A stretch of 64,000 bases of DNA from Patulibacter americanus DSM 16676 (lineage in GTDB: Bacteria > Actinomycetota > Thermoleophilia > Solirubrobacterales > Solirubrobacteraceae). The notes beneath the pieces were generated by a model. That model ran no database searches and had not been told where the DNA came from. It saw only the letters and a list, made by a program, of their open reading frames with translations. The translations under genes and the position numbers were made by a program. Location: NCBI RefSeq assembly GCF_000420025.1, contig NZ_ATUD01000006.1:1-64000 (forward strand), written 5' to 3'. Of this stretch, positions 26,271-35,236 are shown piece after piece; the first letter of the stretch is position 1, and each line of letters opens with the position of its first letter.

Positions 26271-27767
26271 ATGAGCACCACCACGAGCACCATCGCCGGG
26301 GTCCAGGTCCCCGCGGTCCCCACCCAGCTCTACATCGACGGCAACTGGCAGGACGCGGCGGAGGGCGGGACGTTCACCGTCATCGCGCCCACCACCGAGG
26401 AGCGCATCGTCGACGTCGCGGCCGCGACGGCCGCGGACGTCGACCACGCCGTCCGGGCCGCCCGGGCCCAGATCGACGGCGGGGCCTGGTCGCGCATGAG
26501 CGGCGCCGAGCGCGGCGTGCTCCTGCACCGGCTCGCCGATGCGATCGAGCGCGACGCCGAGACGTTCGTGACGCTCGAGGCGCTCGACATCGGGCGCCCG
26601 GCCTTCGAGCCGCGCGCCGTGGACATCCCCAACACGATCGACGTCTACCGCCACTTCGCGGGCTGGGCCGACAAGATCGACGGCCGCGCGCTCACCCCGC
26701 CGCCCGCGTTCGGCCGCGAGCGGTTCGCCTACACGCGCCGCGAGCCCGTCGGCGTCGTCGGCGCGATCGTCGCGTGGAACGCGCCGACGATGATCGCCTC
26801 GTGGAAGCTCGCCCCGGCCCTGGCCGCGGGCAACGCCGTGGTGCTCAAGCCGGCCGAGGACGCGTGCCTGACGGCGCTCTACCTCGCCCAGCTCGCCGAC
26901 GAGGTCGGGTTCCCCGCCGGCGTCCTCAACGTCCTCCCCGGCCTGGGTGTCGACGCGGGCGCCCCGCTCGTCTCGCACCCCGGCGTCGACAAGATCAGCT
27001 TCACCGGCAGCCCGGAGGTCGGGCGCGGCATCGGCGTGCAGTGCGCCCAGGACATGCGCCGCGTGACGCTCGAGCTCGGCGGCAAGAGCCCGCAGGTGAT
27101 CCTGCCGGGTGCTGACCTCTCCGCCGTGATCCCCGGCGTGGCGGGCGGGTTCCTCGCCAACCAGGGCGAGATCTGCGCGGCCGGCACCCGGATCTTCGCC
27201 GCGCGCGAGGTCTTCGACGACGTCGTCGCCGGGCTCGCCGAGGCCGCCAACGGCGTGACGCTCGGCGACCCGTTCGACGAGGGCACGACGATGGGTGCGC
27301 TCATCAACCGCAAGCAGTTCGACCGCGTCAACGGCTACATCGCGGCCGGCCAGGACGAGGGCGCCGAGCTGGCCGCCGGCGGTGGGGGCCTCGACCGCAA
27401 CGGGTTCTTCGTCAAGCCCACGGTGTTCGCGGCCCGCGAGAGCGGCGGCAACGATCTGCGGATCGCGCGCGAGGAGATCTTCGGGCCCGTCGGGCTCGTG
27501 ATCCCGTTCGACGACGTGGACGACGCCGTCCGCCAGGCCAACGACACGGCCTACGGCCTCGGCGCATACCTCTGGACGGGCGACCTCTCCGTCGCGCACC
27601 AGGTCGCCGCGCGCCTCCGCGCCGGCAGCGTGTGGATCAACGGCCCGGGCGCGCCGGACGCGCGGCTGCCGTGGGGCGGCATGAAGACCTCGGGGATCGG
27701 GCGCGAGCTCGGGTTCGCGGGCATCGAGGCGAACACCGAGGAGAAGACGGTGGTCATCTCCTTCTGA
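26271..27767 (+). CDS. aldehyde dehydrogenase, aryl-acetaldehyde candidate
   Basis: 498 aa. Full ALDH core: GAIVAWNAPTMIASWKLAPALA, Glu268 (LELGGKSP) and nucleophile Cys302 (NQGEICAAGTR). Length and context fit phenylacetaldehyde or 4-hydroxyphenylacetaldehyde dehydrogenase, the step after amine oxidase. An upstream GTG at 26190 is open but would place box E inside the coding region, so ATG 26271 is preferred. It has its own box E promoter and a strong hairpin after the stop. Confidence 0.85.
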   Translation: MSTTTSTIAGVQVPAVPTQLYIDGNWQDAAEGGTFTVIAPTTEERIVDVAAATAADVDHAVRAARAQIDGGAWSRMSGAERGVLLHRLADAIERDAETFVTLEALDIGRPAFEPRAVDIPNTIDVYRHFAGWADKIDGRALTPPPAFGRERFAYTRREPVGVVGAIVAWNAPTMIASWKLAPALAAGNAVVLKPAEDACLTALYLAQLADEVGFPAGVLNVLPGLGVDAGAPLVSHPGVDKISFTGSPEVGRGIGVQCAQDMRRVTLELGGKSPQVILPGADLSAVIPGVAGGFLANQGEICAAGTRIFAAREVFDDVVAGLAEAANGVTLGDPFDEGTTMGALINRKQFDRVNGYIAAGQDEGAELAAGGGGLDRNGFFVKPTVFAARESGGNDLRIAREEIFGPVGLVIPFDDVDDAVRQANDTAYGLGAYLWTGDLSVAHQVAARLRAGSVWINGPGAPDARLPWGGMKTSGIGRELGFAGIEANTEEKTVVISF

Positions 27768-27777
27768 CCTGGCAGGC

Positions 27778-27802
27778 GGTGCGGCGGGCCTCCCGCCGCA
27801 CC
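27778..27802 (+). terminator. hairpin terminator after aldehyde dehydrogenase
   Basis: GGTGCGGCGGG and CCCGCCGCACC form a perfect 11-bp stem with a three-base loop. It separates the gene at 26271 from the hpaE unit, which starts with its own box F. Confidence 0.65.
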
Positions 27803-27815
27803 CCCAGGGGGCAGC

Positions 27816-27832
27816 AAGGAAATCGTATATGA
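27816..27832 (+). promoter_or_regulatory. catabolic-locus box F (before hpaE)
   Basis: AAGGAAATCGTATATGA lies 31 bases before the hpaE start. With the following TCATC it aligns over about 20 positions with box E, including AGGAAAT and TATA. Confidence 0.6.
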
Positions 27833-27863
27833 TCATCGTGTCCGCACGTTCCGGAGGAACACC

Positions 27864-29393
27864 ATGAGCCAGACGCAGCCCGCACCGCCCCTCGAGATCG
27901 CCCGCACGACCGAGCTCGGGCTCCAGCGGCACTTCATCGACGGGACGTTCCGGGAGAGCGTCGCGGGCGGGACCTTCGAGAGCCTCGACCCCGCCACGAA
28001 CGCCGTGCTCGTGCAGGCCGCGGACGGTCAGGCGGCCGACGTCGACCTGGCCGTGGCCGCCGCCCGCCGGGCGTTCGACGAGGGCCCGTGGCCCCACATG
28101 AAGGCCGATGAACGTGCCGCCGTGCTGCGGCGCATCGCCAACGGCATCCGGGACCGCGCCGCCGAGTTCATCGAGCGCGAGGTCCGCGACATCGGCATGC
28201 CGGTGAAGCAGATGAAGGGCCTCGCCGCCCGGGCCGCCAAGAACTTCGACTACTACGCCGACGTCTTCCCCGAGCTGACCGGCAAGTCGTTCCAGGTCGG
28301 CGACGAGTTCGTGAACTACACGATCCGCAAGCCCGTGGGCGTGGCCGGGATGATCATGCCCTGGAACGCACCGCTCATGCTCTCGACGTGGCGGATCGCC
28401 CCGGCGCTGGCGGCGGGCAACACGATCGTCCTGAAGCCGGCGGAGTGGTCGCCGCTGACGGCGACGCTGCTGGCCGAGGTGCTGCACGACGCGGGGGTGC
28501 CCGAGGGCGTGTTCAACGTCGTCCACGGCTACGGCGAGACGGCCGGCGCGCCCCTGTCGAAGCACCCGGGCGTCAACCTCATCTGCTTCACGGGCGAGAC
28601 GACGACGGGGTCGACGATCATCGCGGCCGGCGCGCCGACGCTCAAGCGCAGCTCCGTCGAGCTGGGCGGCAAGTCGCCCGTCGTCGTGTTCGCGGACGCC
28701 GACCCCGAGCAGGCCGTCGACGCCGCCCTCGCGCAGATCTTCACCCTCAACGGCCAGCGCTGCACCGCGGGTTCCAGGCTGCTGGTCCAGCGTCCGATCT
28801 ACGAGCAGATCGTCACCGCGATCGCCGAGCGCGCGAAGAACATCCGCGTCGGCGATCCGTTCGACGAGGCCACCGAGCTCGGGCCGTTGATACGCCCGGA
28901 GCACCACGGCCGGGTGCTGGAGTACATCCAGTCCGCCCGCGACGAGGGCGCCCGCGTCCTGGCCGGCGGCGAGGTCCCGGAGGGCATGGACGAGGGCAAC
29001 TGGCTGCAGGCCACCGTCATCGCCGACGTCACGGAGCGGTCCAAGGTCTTCCAGGAGGAGATCTTCGGGCCCGTCCTCGTCGCGATGCCGTTCGACGACG
29101 AGGACGAGGCCGTGCACCTGGCGAACGCCACGGAGTACGGGCTGGCCGCGTACGTGTGGACGAACGACATCCAGCGCGCGCACCGCGTGGCCCACCGGAT
29201 CGACACGGGCATGTGCTGGATCAACTCCCAGAACGTCCGCGACCTGCGCACGCCCTTCGGCGGCGTGAAGGCGTCCGGCATCGGGCGCGAGGGCGGCGAC
29301 TACGCCTTCGACTTCTACTGCGAGACCGAGATCGTCCACGTGGCGCTCGGCTCCCACCACATCCCCAAGCTCGGTCTCGGGGACCAGGACTAG
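27864..29393 (+). CDS. hpaE: 5-carboxymethyl-2-hydroxymuconate semialdehyde dehydrogenase
   Basis: 509 aa. ALDH core with Glu266 (VELGGKSPVVVFADADPEQ) and Cys300 (NGQRCTAGSRLLVQ). The C-terminal block WINSQNVRDLRTPFGGVKAS followed by GREGGDYAFDFY is characteristic of HpaE. It oxidises the semialdehyde made by ring opening of homoprotocatechuate to the dicarboxylate, using NAD+. It is followed after 28 bases by hpaD and has GGAGG before ATG 27864. Box F controls the pair. Confidence 0.92.
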   Translation: MSQTQPAPPLEIARTTELGLQRHFIDGTFRESVAGGTFESLDPATNAVLVQAADGQAADVDLAVAAARRAFDEGPWPHMKADERAAVLRRIANGIRDRAAEFIEREVRDIGMPVKQMKGLAARAAKNFDYYADVFPELTGKSFQVGDEFVNYTIRKPVGVAGMIMPWNAPLMLSTWRIAPALAAGNTIVLKPAEWSPLTATLLAEVLHDAGVPEGVFNVVHGYGETAGAPLSKHPGVNLICFTGETTTGSTIIAAGAPTLKRSSVELGGKSPVVVFADADPEQAVDAALAQIFTLNGQRCTAGSRLLVQRPIYEQIVTAIAERAKNIRVGDPFDEATELGPLIRPEHHGRVLEYIQSARDEGARVLAGGEVPEGMDEGNWLQATVIADVTERSKVFQEEIFGPVLVAMPFDDEDEAVHLANATEYGLAAYVWTNDIQRAHRVAHRIDTGMCWINSQNVRDLRTPFGGVKASGIGREGGDYAFDFYCETEIVHVALGSHHIPKLGLGDQD

Positions 29394-29421
29394 GCGCCCC
29401 CGGGCGACCGCGAGGAGAACC

Positions 29422-30453
29422 ATGAGCAACGTGAACGAGCTGCTGGCGACCGGGCCGAGCGAGACGCCCTTCGACATCATGCGCTGCGCCTACGGCGAGC
29501 TCGTGGTGACCGACCTCGACGCCTCGGTGCACTTCTACGGGGACCTGCTCGGCATGGTCCTGACGGAGCGCACCGAGGACGCCGCGTACTTCCGCGGCTG
29601 GGAGGAGCGCGGGCACCACTCGGTCGTGCTGCGCCAGGGTCCCGTCGCCGGCGTGGGCCGCCTCTCCTTCCGGGTGCGGCGCGACGCCGACCTCGAGCTG
29701 CTGCAGCAGGAGTTCGACCGCCGTGGTCTCGCGACGTCGTGGACCGACGGCGACCTGGCGGGCATGTCGCGGGCGCTGCGCGTGACCGACCCCTTCGGCT
29801 ACCCGCTCGAGTTCTTCCACGCGATGGAGCAGGAGGAGGTCCTGCTGCAGCGCTTCGACATCCAGCGCGGCGCGCCGATCATGCGGTTCGACCACTTCAA
29901 CCTGCACGTGCCGAACGTCGAGGAGGCGTTCCGGTTCTGGCAGGAGCTCGGGTTCCTCTGCTCGGAGTACATCTCCACGGACGACGCGGCGACGGAGACG
30001 GTCACCGGGGCGTGGCTGCGCCGCAAGCCCGGCGTGCACGACGTCGCGCTGACGGCCGGCCGCGGTCCGCGCCTGCACCACCTGGGGCTGTACGTGGGCG
30101 AGACCGGCGGCATCATGCGCGCCTGCGACCAGCTCGCCGCCGCCGGCTACGCGAAGGCGATCGAGCGCGGCCCGGGGCGCCACGGCGTGTCGAACGCGTT
30201 CTTCGTCTACCTGCGGGATCCGGACGGCCACCGCATCGAGCTCTACGCCTGCGACTACTACACGGGCGATCCGGACCACAAGCCGCTGCGGTGGTCCGTC
30301 AACGACGAGCGCTGCCGCTCCTTCTGGGGCACGAAGGCCCCGGACTCGTGGTACGACGAGTCGTCCCTGCTGCTGGACGCCCAAGGCGCCACGGTGGAGA
30401 CCCGCGCGTCCGGGGTGGACGAGCGCGCGCAGCACTCCGAGGTCCTGGCCTAG
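29422..30453 (+). CDS. hpaD: 3,4-dihydroxyphenylacetate 2,3-dioxygenase (extradiol, VOC type)
   Basis: 343 aa, close to the Brevibacterium/Arthrobacter homoprotocatechuate 2,3-dioxygenases. There are two tandem VOC domains. The metal site lies in the C-terminal one: His158 (RFDHFNLHV), the His219/220 pair (RLHHLGLYV) and Glu273 (HRIELYACDYY), with spacing like H155/H214/E267 of the B. fuscum enzyme. The C-terminal tail that caps the active site is present (PLRWSVNDERCRSFWGTKAP). It opens the ring of 3,4-dihydroxyphenylacetate using Fe(II) or Mn(II) and oxygen. It is the last gene of the hpaE unit. Confidence 0.94.
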   Translation: MSNVNELLATGPSETPFDIMRCAYGELVVTDLDASVHFYGDLLGMVLTERTEDAAYFRGWEERGHHSVVLRQGPVAGVGRLSFRVRRDADLELLQQEFDRRGLATSWTDGDLAGMSRALRVTDPFGYPLEFFHAMEQEEVLLQRFDIQRGAPIMRFDHFNLHVPNVEEAFRFWQELGFLCSEYISTDDAATETVTGAWLRRKPGVHDVALTAGRGPRLHHLGLYVGETGGIMRACDQLAAAGYAKAIERGPGRHGVSNAFFVYLRDPDGHRIELYACDYYTGDPDHKPLRWSVNDERCRSFWGTKAPDSWYDESSLLLDAQGATVETRASGVDERAQHSEVLA

Positions 30454-30516
30454 CGGCCCCGCGCCCCGCGCGCGGGCGGTACGACGCCGTCGCGTCCCGC
30501 GCGCGGGGCGGCACGA

Positions 30517-30551
30517 CGGCGTCGGGATCGCGGCAGAGGATCCCGACGCCG
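30517..30551 (+). terminator. hairpin terminator after hpaD
   Basis: CGGCGTCGGGATC and GATCCCGACGCCG pair over 13 bp with a nine-base loop, followed by TTCCTAT. It abuts box G, so termination of hpaED and the start of the regulator's transcript are back to back. Confidence 0.65.
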
Positions 30552-30564
30552 TTCCTATACGGTC
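30551..30564 (+). promoter_or_regulatory. catabolic-locus box G (before the GntR regulator)
   Basis: GTTCCTATACGGTC carries the TCCTATA core and lies 18 bases before the GTG start at 30583. Its position suggests that the regulator controls itself. Confidence 0.5.
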
Positions 30565-30582
30565 GCGTGGGATGATGCGCGG

Positions 30583-31254
30583 GTGCCCCCCGTGAAGCCC
30601 GCGCGTCAGACGAAGCAGGAGCGCGTGTACGTCGCGGTCCGCGAGCGCATCGTCTCGGGGCAGTACGGCCCCGGGTTCCGGGTGGTCATCGACACGATCG
30701 CCGAGGAGTTCGGCGTCTCGGCCCTGCCGGTCCGCGAGGCGATCCGCCGGCTCGAGGCCGAGGGGCTCGTCGTCTACCGGCCCAACGCGGGCGCCCAGGT
30801 CGCCCCCGCCGAGCCGGCCGTCTTCGAGGAGGAGATGTCGGTCCTCGCCGTCCTCGAGGGCTACGCGACCGCGCTGGCGGCCCCGCTCCTGACCCAGGCC
30901 GACCTGACCCGGCTCGACGCGACGACGGACGAGATGGTCGAGGCGATGGAGGCGATGGACGCGCTGAGCTTCGGCCGCCTGAACCAGCAGTTCCACCAGG
31001 TCTTCCACGAGCGCTGCCCCAACCCGTCGCTGGTGCGGATGGTCCGCGACGTGAACGACCGCCTGGCCGTGATCCGCCAGACGGTCTTCGTCCAGATCCC
31101 GTACCGCGGCCGCGCGTCGGTCGAGGAGCACCGCGCGCTCGTCGCCCTGCTGCGCGACGGGGCGGACGCCACGGCGATCGAGACCGCGGCGCGCGAGCAC
31201 AAACTCCACACCGTGGCGAGCTTCCACGACTGGAAGGCCCGCAACGGCGGGTAG
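30583..31254 (+). CDS. GntR-family regulator (FCD type), candidate locus regulator
   Basis: 223 aa. An N-terminal wHTH (DTIAEEFGVSALPVREAIRRLEAEGLV, about 37-63) precedes an FCD domain with the metal/ligand-binding pattern RLNQQFHQVFHERC and VEEHRALVALL. FCD proteins bind organic acids, often pathway intermediates. It sits directly behind hpaD and has box G in its own promoter, making it the best candidate for the factor that reads the ten boxes. GTG 30583 is used; GTG 30592 is an alternative. No Shine-Dalgarno is seen. Confidence 0.87.
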   Translation: MPPVKPARQTKQERVYVAVRERIVSGQYGPGFRVVIDTIAEEFGVSALPVREAIRRLEAEGLVVYRPNAGAQVAPAEPAVFEEEMSVLAVLEGYATALAAPLLTQADLTRLDATTDEMVEAMEAMDALSFGRLNQQFHQVFHERCPNPSLVRMVRDVNDRLAVIRQTVFVQIPYRGRASVEEHRALVALLRDGADATAIETAAREHKLHTVASFHDWKARNGG

Positions 31255-31341
31255 TTCCCGGGGCGCCGCGGTCGCCCCGCGGACGTCGGGGCAGCGACCG
31301 GCGCGGCGCGTGAGGCGCCGCCGCCGGGCCGCACTGGCGGG

Positions 31342-33210
31342 TCAGACGTTGCCGGCCATGATCTCCTTCGAGAGGCTGCAGCAGCAGCCGCCGGCGTCGA
31401 GGCAGGCCTTCGCGTGCGCCCGGCTCGACGACGCGCTGAGCCGCGAGTTGGCGAGCGCCGCGCGGGCGCTCCCCCGGCGCTCGTGGACGACCTTGCCCGC
31501 GACGAGGGTCGTCGTCACGTCGATGTCGGTCACCTTGTCCGGGCGGGTGCGCAGCACGTCGTCGCCCAGGACGACGATGTCGGCGGCGTAGCCCGGCTGC
31601 AGCATGCCCTTCCACGACTCCGCCCGGTCCTGCCACGCCGGCGTGCTCGTGTAGGAGCGGATCGCCTCGCGCATCGTGATGCGCTCGTCCTTCCCGGCGA
31701 CGCCGCCGAACTGCCCGCGGCGCAGGACCGCGCCCTCGATGCCCTGCCGCCAGTCCGGCGGCGTGACCGGGGCGTCGGAGGAGCTCGAGACCCGAACACC
31801 CGCGTCCAGCGCCGAGCGGTACGGCCACTGGTAGTCCGTGCGCTCGGGCCCGATCACGCCGTCGAGCGTGCGGCCCAGCAGGTACTTGACCGACGCGTTC
31901 ATGTTCGCGCCGATGTCGTGCTTGGCCATCTGCTTCAGCGTGTCGCGCGGCGTCAGGTCCGCGTGGATCACGTAGTGCCGCGGGTCCTTGCGCTTGTGGG
32001 CGCGCATCGCCTTGAGGTAGCCGGCGACGACCGCGTCGATCGCGGCGTCGCCCGTGGCGTGCGCGCCGATCTGCATGCCCTTGCGGTGGGCCAGGCGGAT
32101 GATCGCCTCCAGGGTCGCGAGCTGCTCGGCGGGCGTCGCGCCCGCGACCGTCAGGGACCCGTTCGTCCCGTCGAGGTAGGGCTTCTTCAGCCACGCGGTC
32201 TTCGCGGCCGTCGGGATGCCGTCGGCGAAGACCTTCATGCCCGCCACGCGCAGCAGCTGCTCGTCGTCGCCCTTGGACGGCCGGTAGCCCGAGAGGATCT
32301 CCTGGGCCGACGCCAGGGAGGCGCCGGCGCTGAGCAGCAGCGTCAGGCGCATCGGCAGCCGGCCGTCGCGCGACAACGCCCGCAGGCGCTTCAGGCTGCC
32401 CAGGTCGATGCCCGGATCCGTCAGGCTCGTGATGCCCAGCGCGTGCAGGAAGCCGAGGCCGTTGATCAGGGCCTTCTGGTTCTCCTCCTCGCTGAACGGC
32501 GGCACGATCCGGCGGACGAGGCCGGCCGCGCCCTCGCGCAGCACGCCCGTCGGCTCGCCGGCGGCGTCCTTCTCGATGACCGCTCCGGGGGGCGCGGGCG
32601 TGTCGCGGGTGACGCCCGCGAGCTGCAGCGCCTTCGAGTTCACGACCACCGCGTGGTAGTCGAACGAGGTCAGGATCACGGGGTGCTCGCCCGAGACCGC
32701 GTCGAGGTCCTGGCGGGTCGGGGCGCGGCCGATCCGGTTCTCGTTCCAGCCGCTGCCACGGATCCAGGAGTCGCCCGGGCCGGCCTCCGAGGCCGCGCTG
32801 CGCACCGCGGCGACGAGCTCGTCGATCGACGCGGTGTCGACGCCCAGCGTCAGCGGCGGCAGCGCCAGGCCGAAGCCGCTGAAGTGCAGGTGGGAGTCGT
32901 TGATGCCGGGCATGACCGTGCCGCCGCCGGCGTCGATGACCTTCGTCTTCCGCGTCGCCAGGCGCCGCAGGTCGCGGGTGCGGCCCGTGGCGAGCACGAC
33001 GCCGTCGCGGACGGCGACCGCCTGGTCCACGCGGAACCGCCGGTCGAGCGTCAGGACGCTGCCGTTGACGATGAGCAGGTCGGCGGTGCGCAGCCGGGGC
33101 TTGCGCCGGCGCCCGGTGGCGGCTGTCGCCGATCCGGTCGACAGCAGGCCGCCGGTGGCGACGGCTGTCGCGCCGGCGACGAACCGGCGCCGATCCATGG
33201 TTGACCGCAT
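31342..33210 (-). CDS. exported amidohydrolase, YtcJ-like
   Basis: 622 aa. A twin-arginine signal (MDRRRFVAGATAVATGGLLS) precedes a metal-dependent hydrolase of the YtcJ branch: GGGTVMPGINDSHLHFSG (metal-binding HxH), Lys in MKVFADGIP, GAHATGDAAIDAV, and Asp in SSSSDAPVTPP. It would cleave an amide or related bond outside the membrane, possibly releasing an amine for this locus. GAGGAGG supports the start at 33210. The C-terminus is odd: about 45 residues past the fold it ends CLDAGGCCCSLSKE, a Cys cluster not usual for the family. Confidence 0.85.
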   Translation of the reverse strand: MRSTMDRRRFVAGATAVATGGLLSTGSATAATGRRRKPRLRTADLLIVNGSVLTLDRRFRVDQAVAVRDGVVLATGRTRDLRRLATRKTKVIDAGGGTVMPGINDSHLHFSGFGLALPPLTLGVDTASIDELVAAVRSAASEAGPGDSWIRGSGWNENRIGRAPTRQDLDAVSGEHPVILTSFDYHAVVVNSKALQLAGVTRDTPAPPGAVIEKDAAGEPTGVLREGAAGLVRRIVPPFSEEENQKALINGLGFLHALGITSLTDPGIDLGSLKRLRALSRDGRLPMRLTLLLSAGASLASAQEILSGYRPSKGDDEQLLRVAGMKVFADGIPTAAKTAWLKKPYLDGTNGSLTVAGATPAEQLATLEAIIRLAHRKGMQIGAHATGDAAIDAVVAGYLKAMRAHKRKDPRHYVIHADLTPRDTLKQMAKHDIGANMNASVKYLLGRTLDGVIGPERTDYQWPYRSALDAGVRVSSSSDAPVTPPDWRQGIEGAVLRRGQFGGVAGKDERITMREAIRSYTSTPAWQDRAESWKGMLQPGYAADIVVLGDDVLRTRPDKVTDIDVTTTLVAGKVVHERRGSARAALANSRLSASSSRAHAKACLDAGGCCCSLSKEIMAGNV

Positions 33211-33271
33211 GTGCCCTCCTCGGGCTCAGGTGATGGGATTTCCCAACCTCGCCGTTAGCGGATTAGCATGC

Positions 33272-33286
33272 AATCCCCTATATGAA
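33272..33286 (+). promoter_or_regulatory. catabolic-locus box H (between amidohydrolase and LuxR gene)
   Basis: AATCCCCTATATGAA overlaps the annotated start of the LuxR gene (33282) and faces the divergent amidohydrolase promoter. A separate palindrome TGGGA-TT-TCCCA (33234-33245), which contains the GGAAATCC-like core on the other strand, lies closer to the amidohydrolase. Confidence 0.45.
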
Positions 33287-34268
33287 CCATTCACTCGCGG
33301 TGTCGATGCAGCAGGCCCGCGCCGTCGCGGCGGTCGCGACGGAGGCCGTGCGCCATGACGGCGGTCCGGGCCGGGTCCACCGGGCCCTCGACGCCGTGGC
33401 CGCCGTCACGGGGTGCGACGCCGTGGTCCTCGCCGCGTGGGATCCGGTGCGCCGCGAGCACCGCCCGGTCGAGCGGTGGGGCTACGTCGCCGACGACCTC
33501 GCGGACGGCAGCGGGGACATCGCCCGGGACGCCGGCTACCAGCTCGCGCGCCGCACCCGGGCGCCGTTGCGGCTCTCGGACGTCCGTCGCCGGCGCCCGG
33601 CGATGGACGGCGTCCTCGCCCTGGACCGGTTCCAGGAGGGGCTGACGCACTGCCTCTTCACGGCGGACGGCCGGTACACCGGCGTGCTGAGCCTCAACAC
33701 CTTCGAGGGCGGCCCGTACGACGAGGCCCGGCTTGCGACGGTCGTGCTGGCCGGCCCGTTCCTGGCCGAGATCGTCGACGTCACGGCGTCCCTGCGGTCG
33801 GTGGCCGCGGCGCTGCCGCCGGCGATGCCCGCCGTGGTGCTGCACCGCGACGGGGAGATCACCGCGTTGGGTGACCGTCCGGTCTGTGAGCAGCTCGCGC
33901 CGGGGTCCGCGCTCCTGGCCCGCGCGCGTCTGCGCGCGCCGATCGGACCGGGGGTCGCGGGGTTCCTGGTCGACGACCCCGCGGGCCGGCTCGCCCAGGT
34001 CGTCGTCGTGCGACCGGGCGACCCGGGGGCGGACGGCGCCCTGCTCGTGGGCCTCGCGCCGGCCACGCCGACCCTGAGCCGGCGCGAGCTGCAGGTCGTC
34101 GCGTTGATCGCCGACGGCTTCACGAACCCCGAGATCGCCGAGCGGCTGCAGGTCAGCCGCCACACCGTCGCCACGCACCTCGGGAACATCCTGGAGCGCC
34201 TCGGCACCCCCACGCGCGGCGCGGCGGCGGCGCGCGCGGTGGCTGAGGGACTCCTGCTGGACGCGTGA
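33282..34268 (+). CDS. LuxR-family regulator with N-terminal GAF-like domain
   Basis: 328 aa. The N-terminal half (about 20-180) has the spacing of a GAF sensor domain (ALDAVAAVTGCDAVVLAAWD, and CLFTADGRYTGVLSLNTFE). The C-terminus is a LuxR HTH (LSRRELQVVALIADGFTNPEIAERLQVSRHTVATHLGNIL). It probably senses a small aromatic or phenolic ligand and activates genes nearby. ATG 33282 lies inside box H, so the true start may be GTG 33300. It is convergent with the DapA-type gene, 11 bases apart. Confidence 0.82.
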   Translation: MNHSLAVSMQQARAVAAVATEAVRHDGGPGRVHRALDAVAAVTGCDAVVLAAWDPVRREHRPVERWGYVADDLADGSGDIARDAGYQLARRTRAPLRLSDVRRRRPAMDGVLALDRFQEGLTHCLFTADGRYTGVLSLNTFEGGPYDEARLATVVLAGPFLAEIVDVTASLRSVAAALPPAMPAVVLHRDGEITALGDRPVCEQLAPGSALLARARLRAPIGPGVAGFLVDDPAGRLAQVVVVRPGDPGADGALLVGLAPATPTLSRRELQVVALIADGFTNPEIAERLQVSRHTVATHLGNILERLGTPTRGAAAARAVAEGLLLDA

Positions 34269-34279
34269 GCGCGGGCCCG

Positions 34280-35197
34280 CTAGGGCAGGGTGACCGCGGT
34301 GCCCGCGAGCAGCTCGCGGACGCGGGCCTCGCCGTCGGCGCTCAGCGGCGAGAGCGGGATACGGGCGTGCGCCGAGGGAATCAGGCCCAGCTCGTGCATG
34401 ACCCACTTGGCCGGCACGGGGTTCGTCTCGGCGAACGCGGCGTCGACGAGCGGGTGCAGGGCGTAGTGCAGCTCTTGCGCCCGGGCGTGGTCGCCGGCGA
34501 CGAACGCGTCGTAGAGCTCCGCGCACGGCTCGGGCGCGAAGTTGCCCATGCAGCTCAGGTGACCGCGGCCACCGAGGCAGAGCATGGGGTAGTTCAACAG
34601 CTCGATGCCGGAGAGCGCGATGAAGTCCGTCCCGCAGAGGTTCAGGACGTAGGACACGTGCTCGAAGTCGCGCGTCGTCTCCTTGATGCCCACGATGTTG
34701 TCGTGCGCGCGCCGCAGCCGGGCGACGGTCTCGGGGGTGATGTCCACGGCCGCACGCACGGGCACGTTGTAGGCGATGATCGGCATCTCCGGGAACTCCT
34801 GCGCGATGCGGGAGTACCACCGGAACAGCCCCTCCTGCTGCGCCCGCCCGTAGTACGGGGTGACGACGAGGGCGGCCGCCGCGCCCAGGCGCTGCGCCTC
34901 AGCCGTCAGCTCGAGCGTCTCGTCCATGAGCGCCGTGCCGGTGCCCGGCAGGAAGGGTCCGCGGTCGCCGAGCGCCTCTGCGGCGGTGCGCATGACCTGG
35001 ATCCGCTCCGCGACGGTCTGCGAGGTCGGCTCGCCGGTCGACCCGCCGACGGAGATGCCGTGGGTGCCGCGCTCCATCTGCCAGTCGATGAGCTTGGGGA
35101 TCGAGTCGAGGTCGAGCGACCCGTCGTCGAGGAACGGCGTGACGAGCGGCGTGATGGAGCCGCGGACGGCGTCGGGGTTGCGGGCGTAGGTGCTCAC
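34280..35197 (-). CDS. DapA-family aldolase (dihydrodipicolinate synthase-like)
   Basis: 305 aa. TIM-barrel class I aldolase with GGSTGEPTSQTVAER, active-site Tyr in VVTPYYG and Schiff-base Lys in NIVGIKETTRD. In this locus lysine synthesis is unlikely. DapA-like genes are found in several actinobacterial homoprotocatechuate clusters, where they may replace HpaI and cleave 2,4-dihydroxyhept-2-ene-1,7-dioate to pyruvate and succinate semialdehyde. The RraA half of the neighbouring fusion enzyme is the competing candidate. It follows the fusion gene by 39 bases on the same strand. Confidence 0.85.
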   Translation of the reverse strand: MSTYARNPDAVRGSITPLVTPFLDDGSLDLDSIPKLIDWQMERGTHGISVGGSTGEPTSQTVAERIQVMRTAAEALGDRGPFLPGTGTALMDETLELTAEAQRLGAAAALVVTPYYGRAQQEGLFRWYSRIAQEFPEMPIIAYNVPVRAAVDITPETVARLRRAHDNIVGIKETTRDFEHVSYVLNLCGTDFIALSGIELLNYPMLCLGGRGHLSCMGNFAPEPCAELYDAFVAGDHARAQELHYALHPLVDAAFAETNPVPAKWVMHELGLIPSAHARIPLSPLSADGEARVRELLAGTAVTLP

Positions 35198-35236
35198 GGG
35201 GTCCTCTCGGGTGGTGCTTGCGGGGGTGGGGGCGGA

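Noticed and set aside
25317-29480. Minus-strand open frame of nearly 1400 codons across the SDR, aldehyde dehydrogenase and hpaE genes
   Set aside because: It is an antisense shadow: no domain or motif is visible, while the plus-strand genes have intact catalytic residues and promoters.
34280-35197. DapA as the housekeeping lysine-pathway enzyme
   Set aside because: No lysine gene is adjacent, it sits in the aromatic locus next to the FAH-RraA gene, and the DapA fold is shared by many other aldolases.
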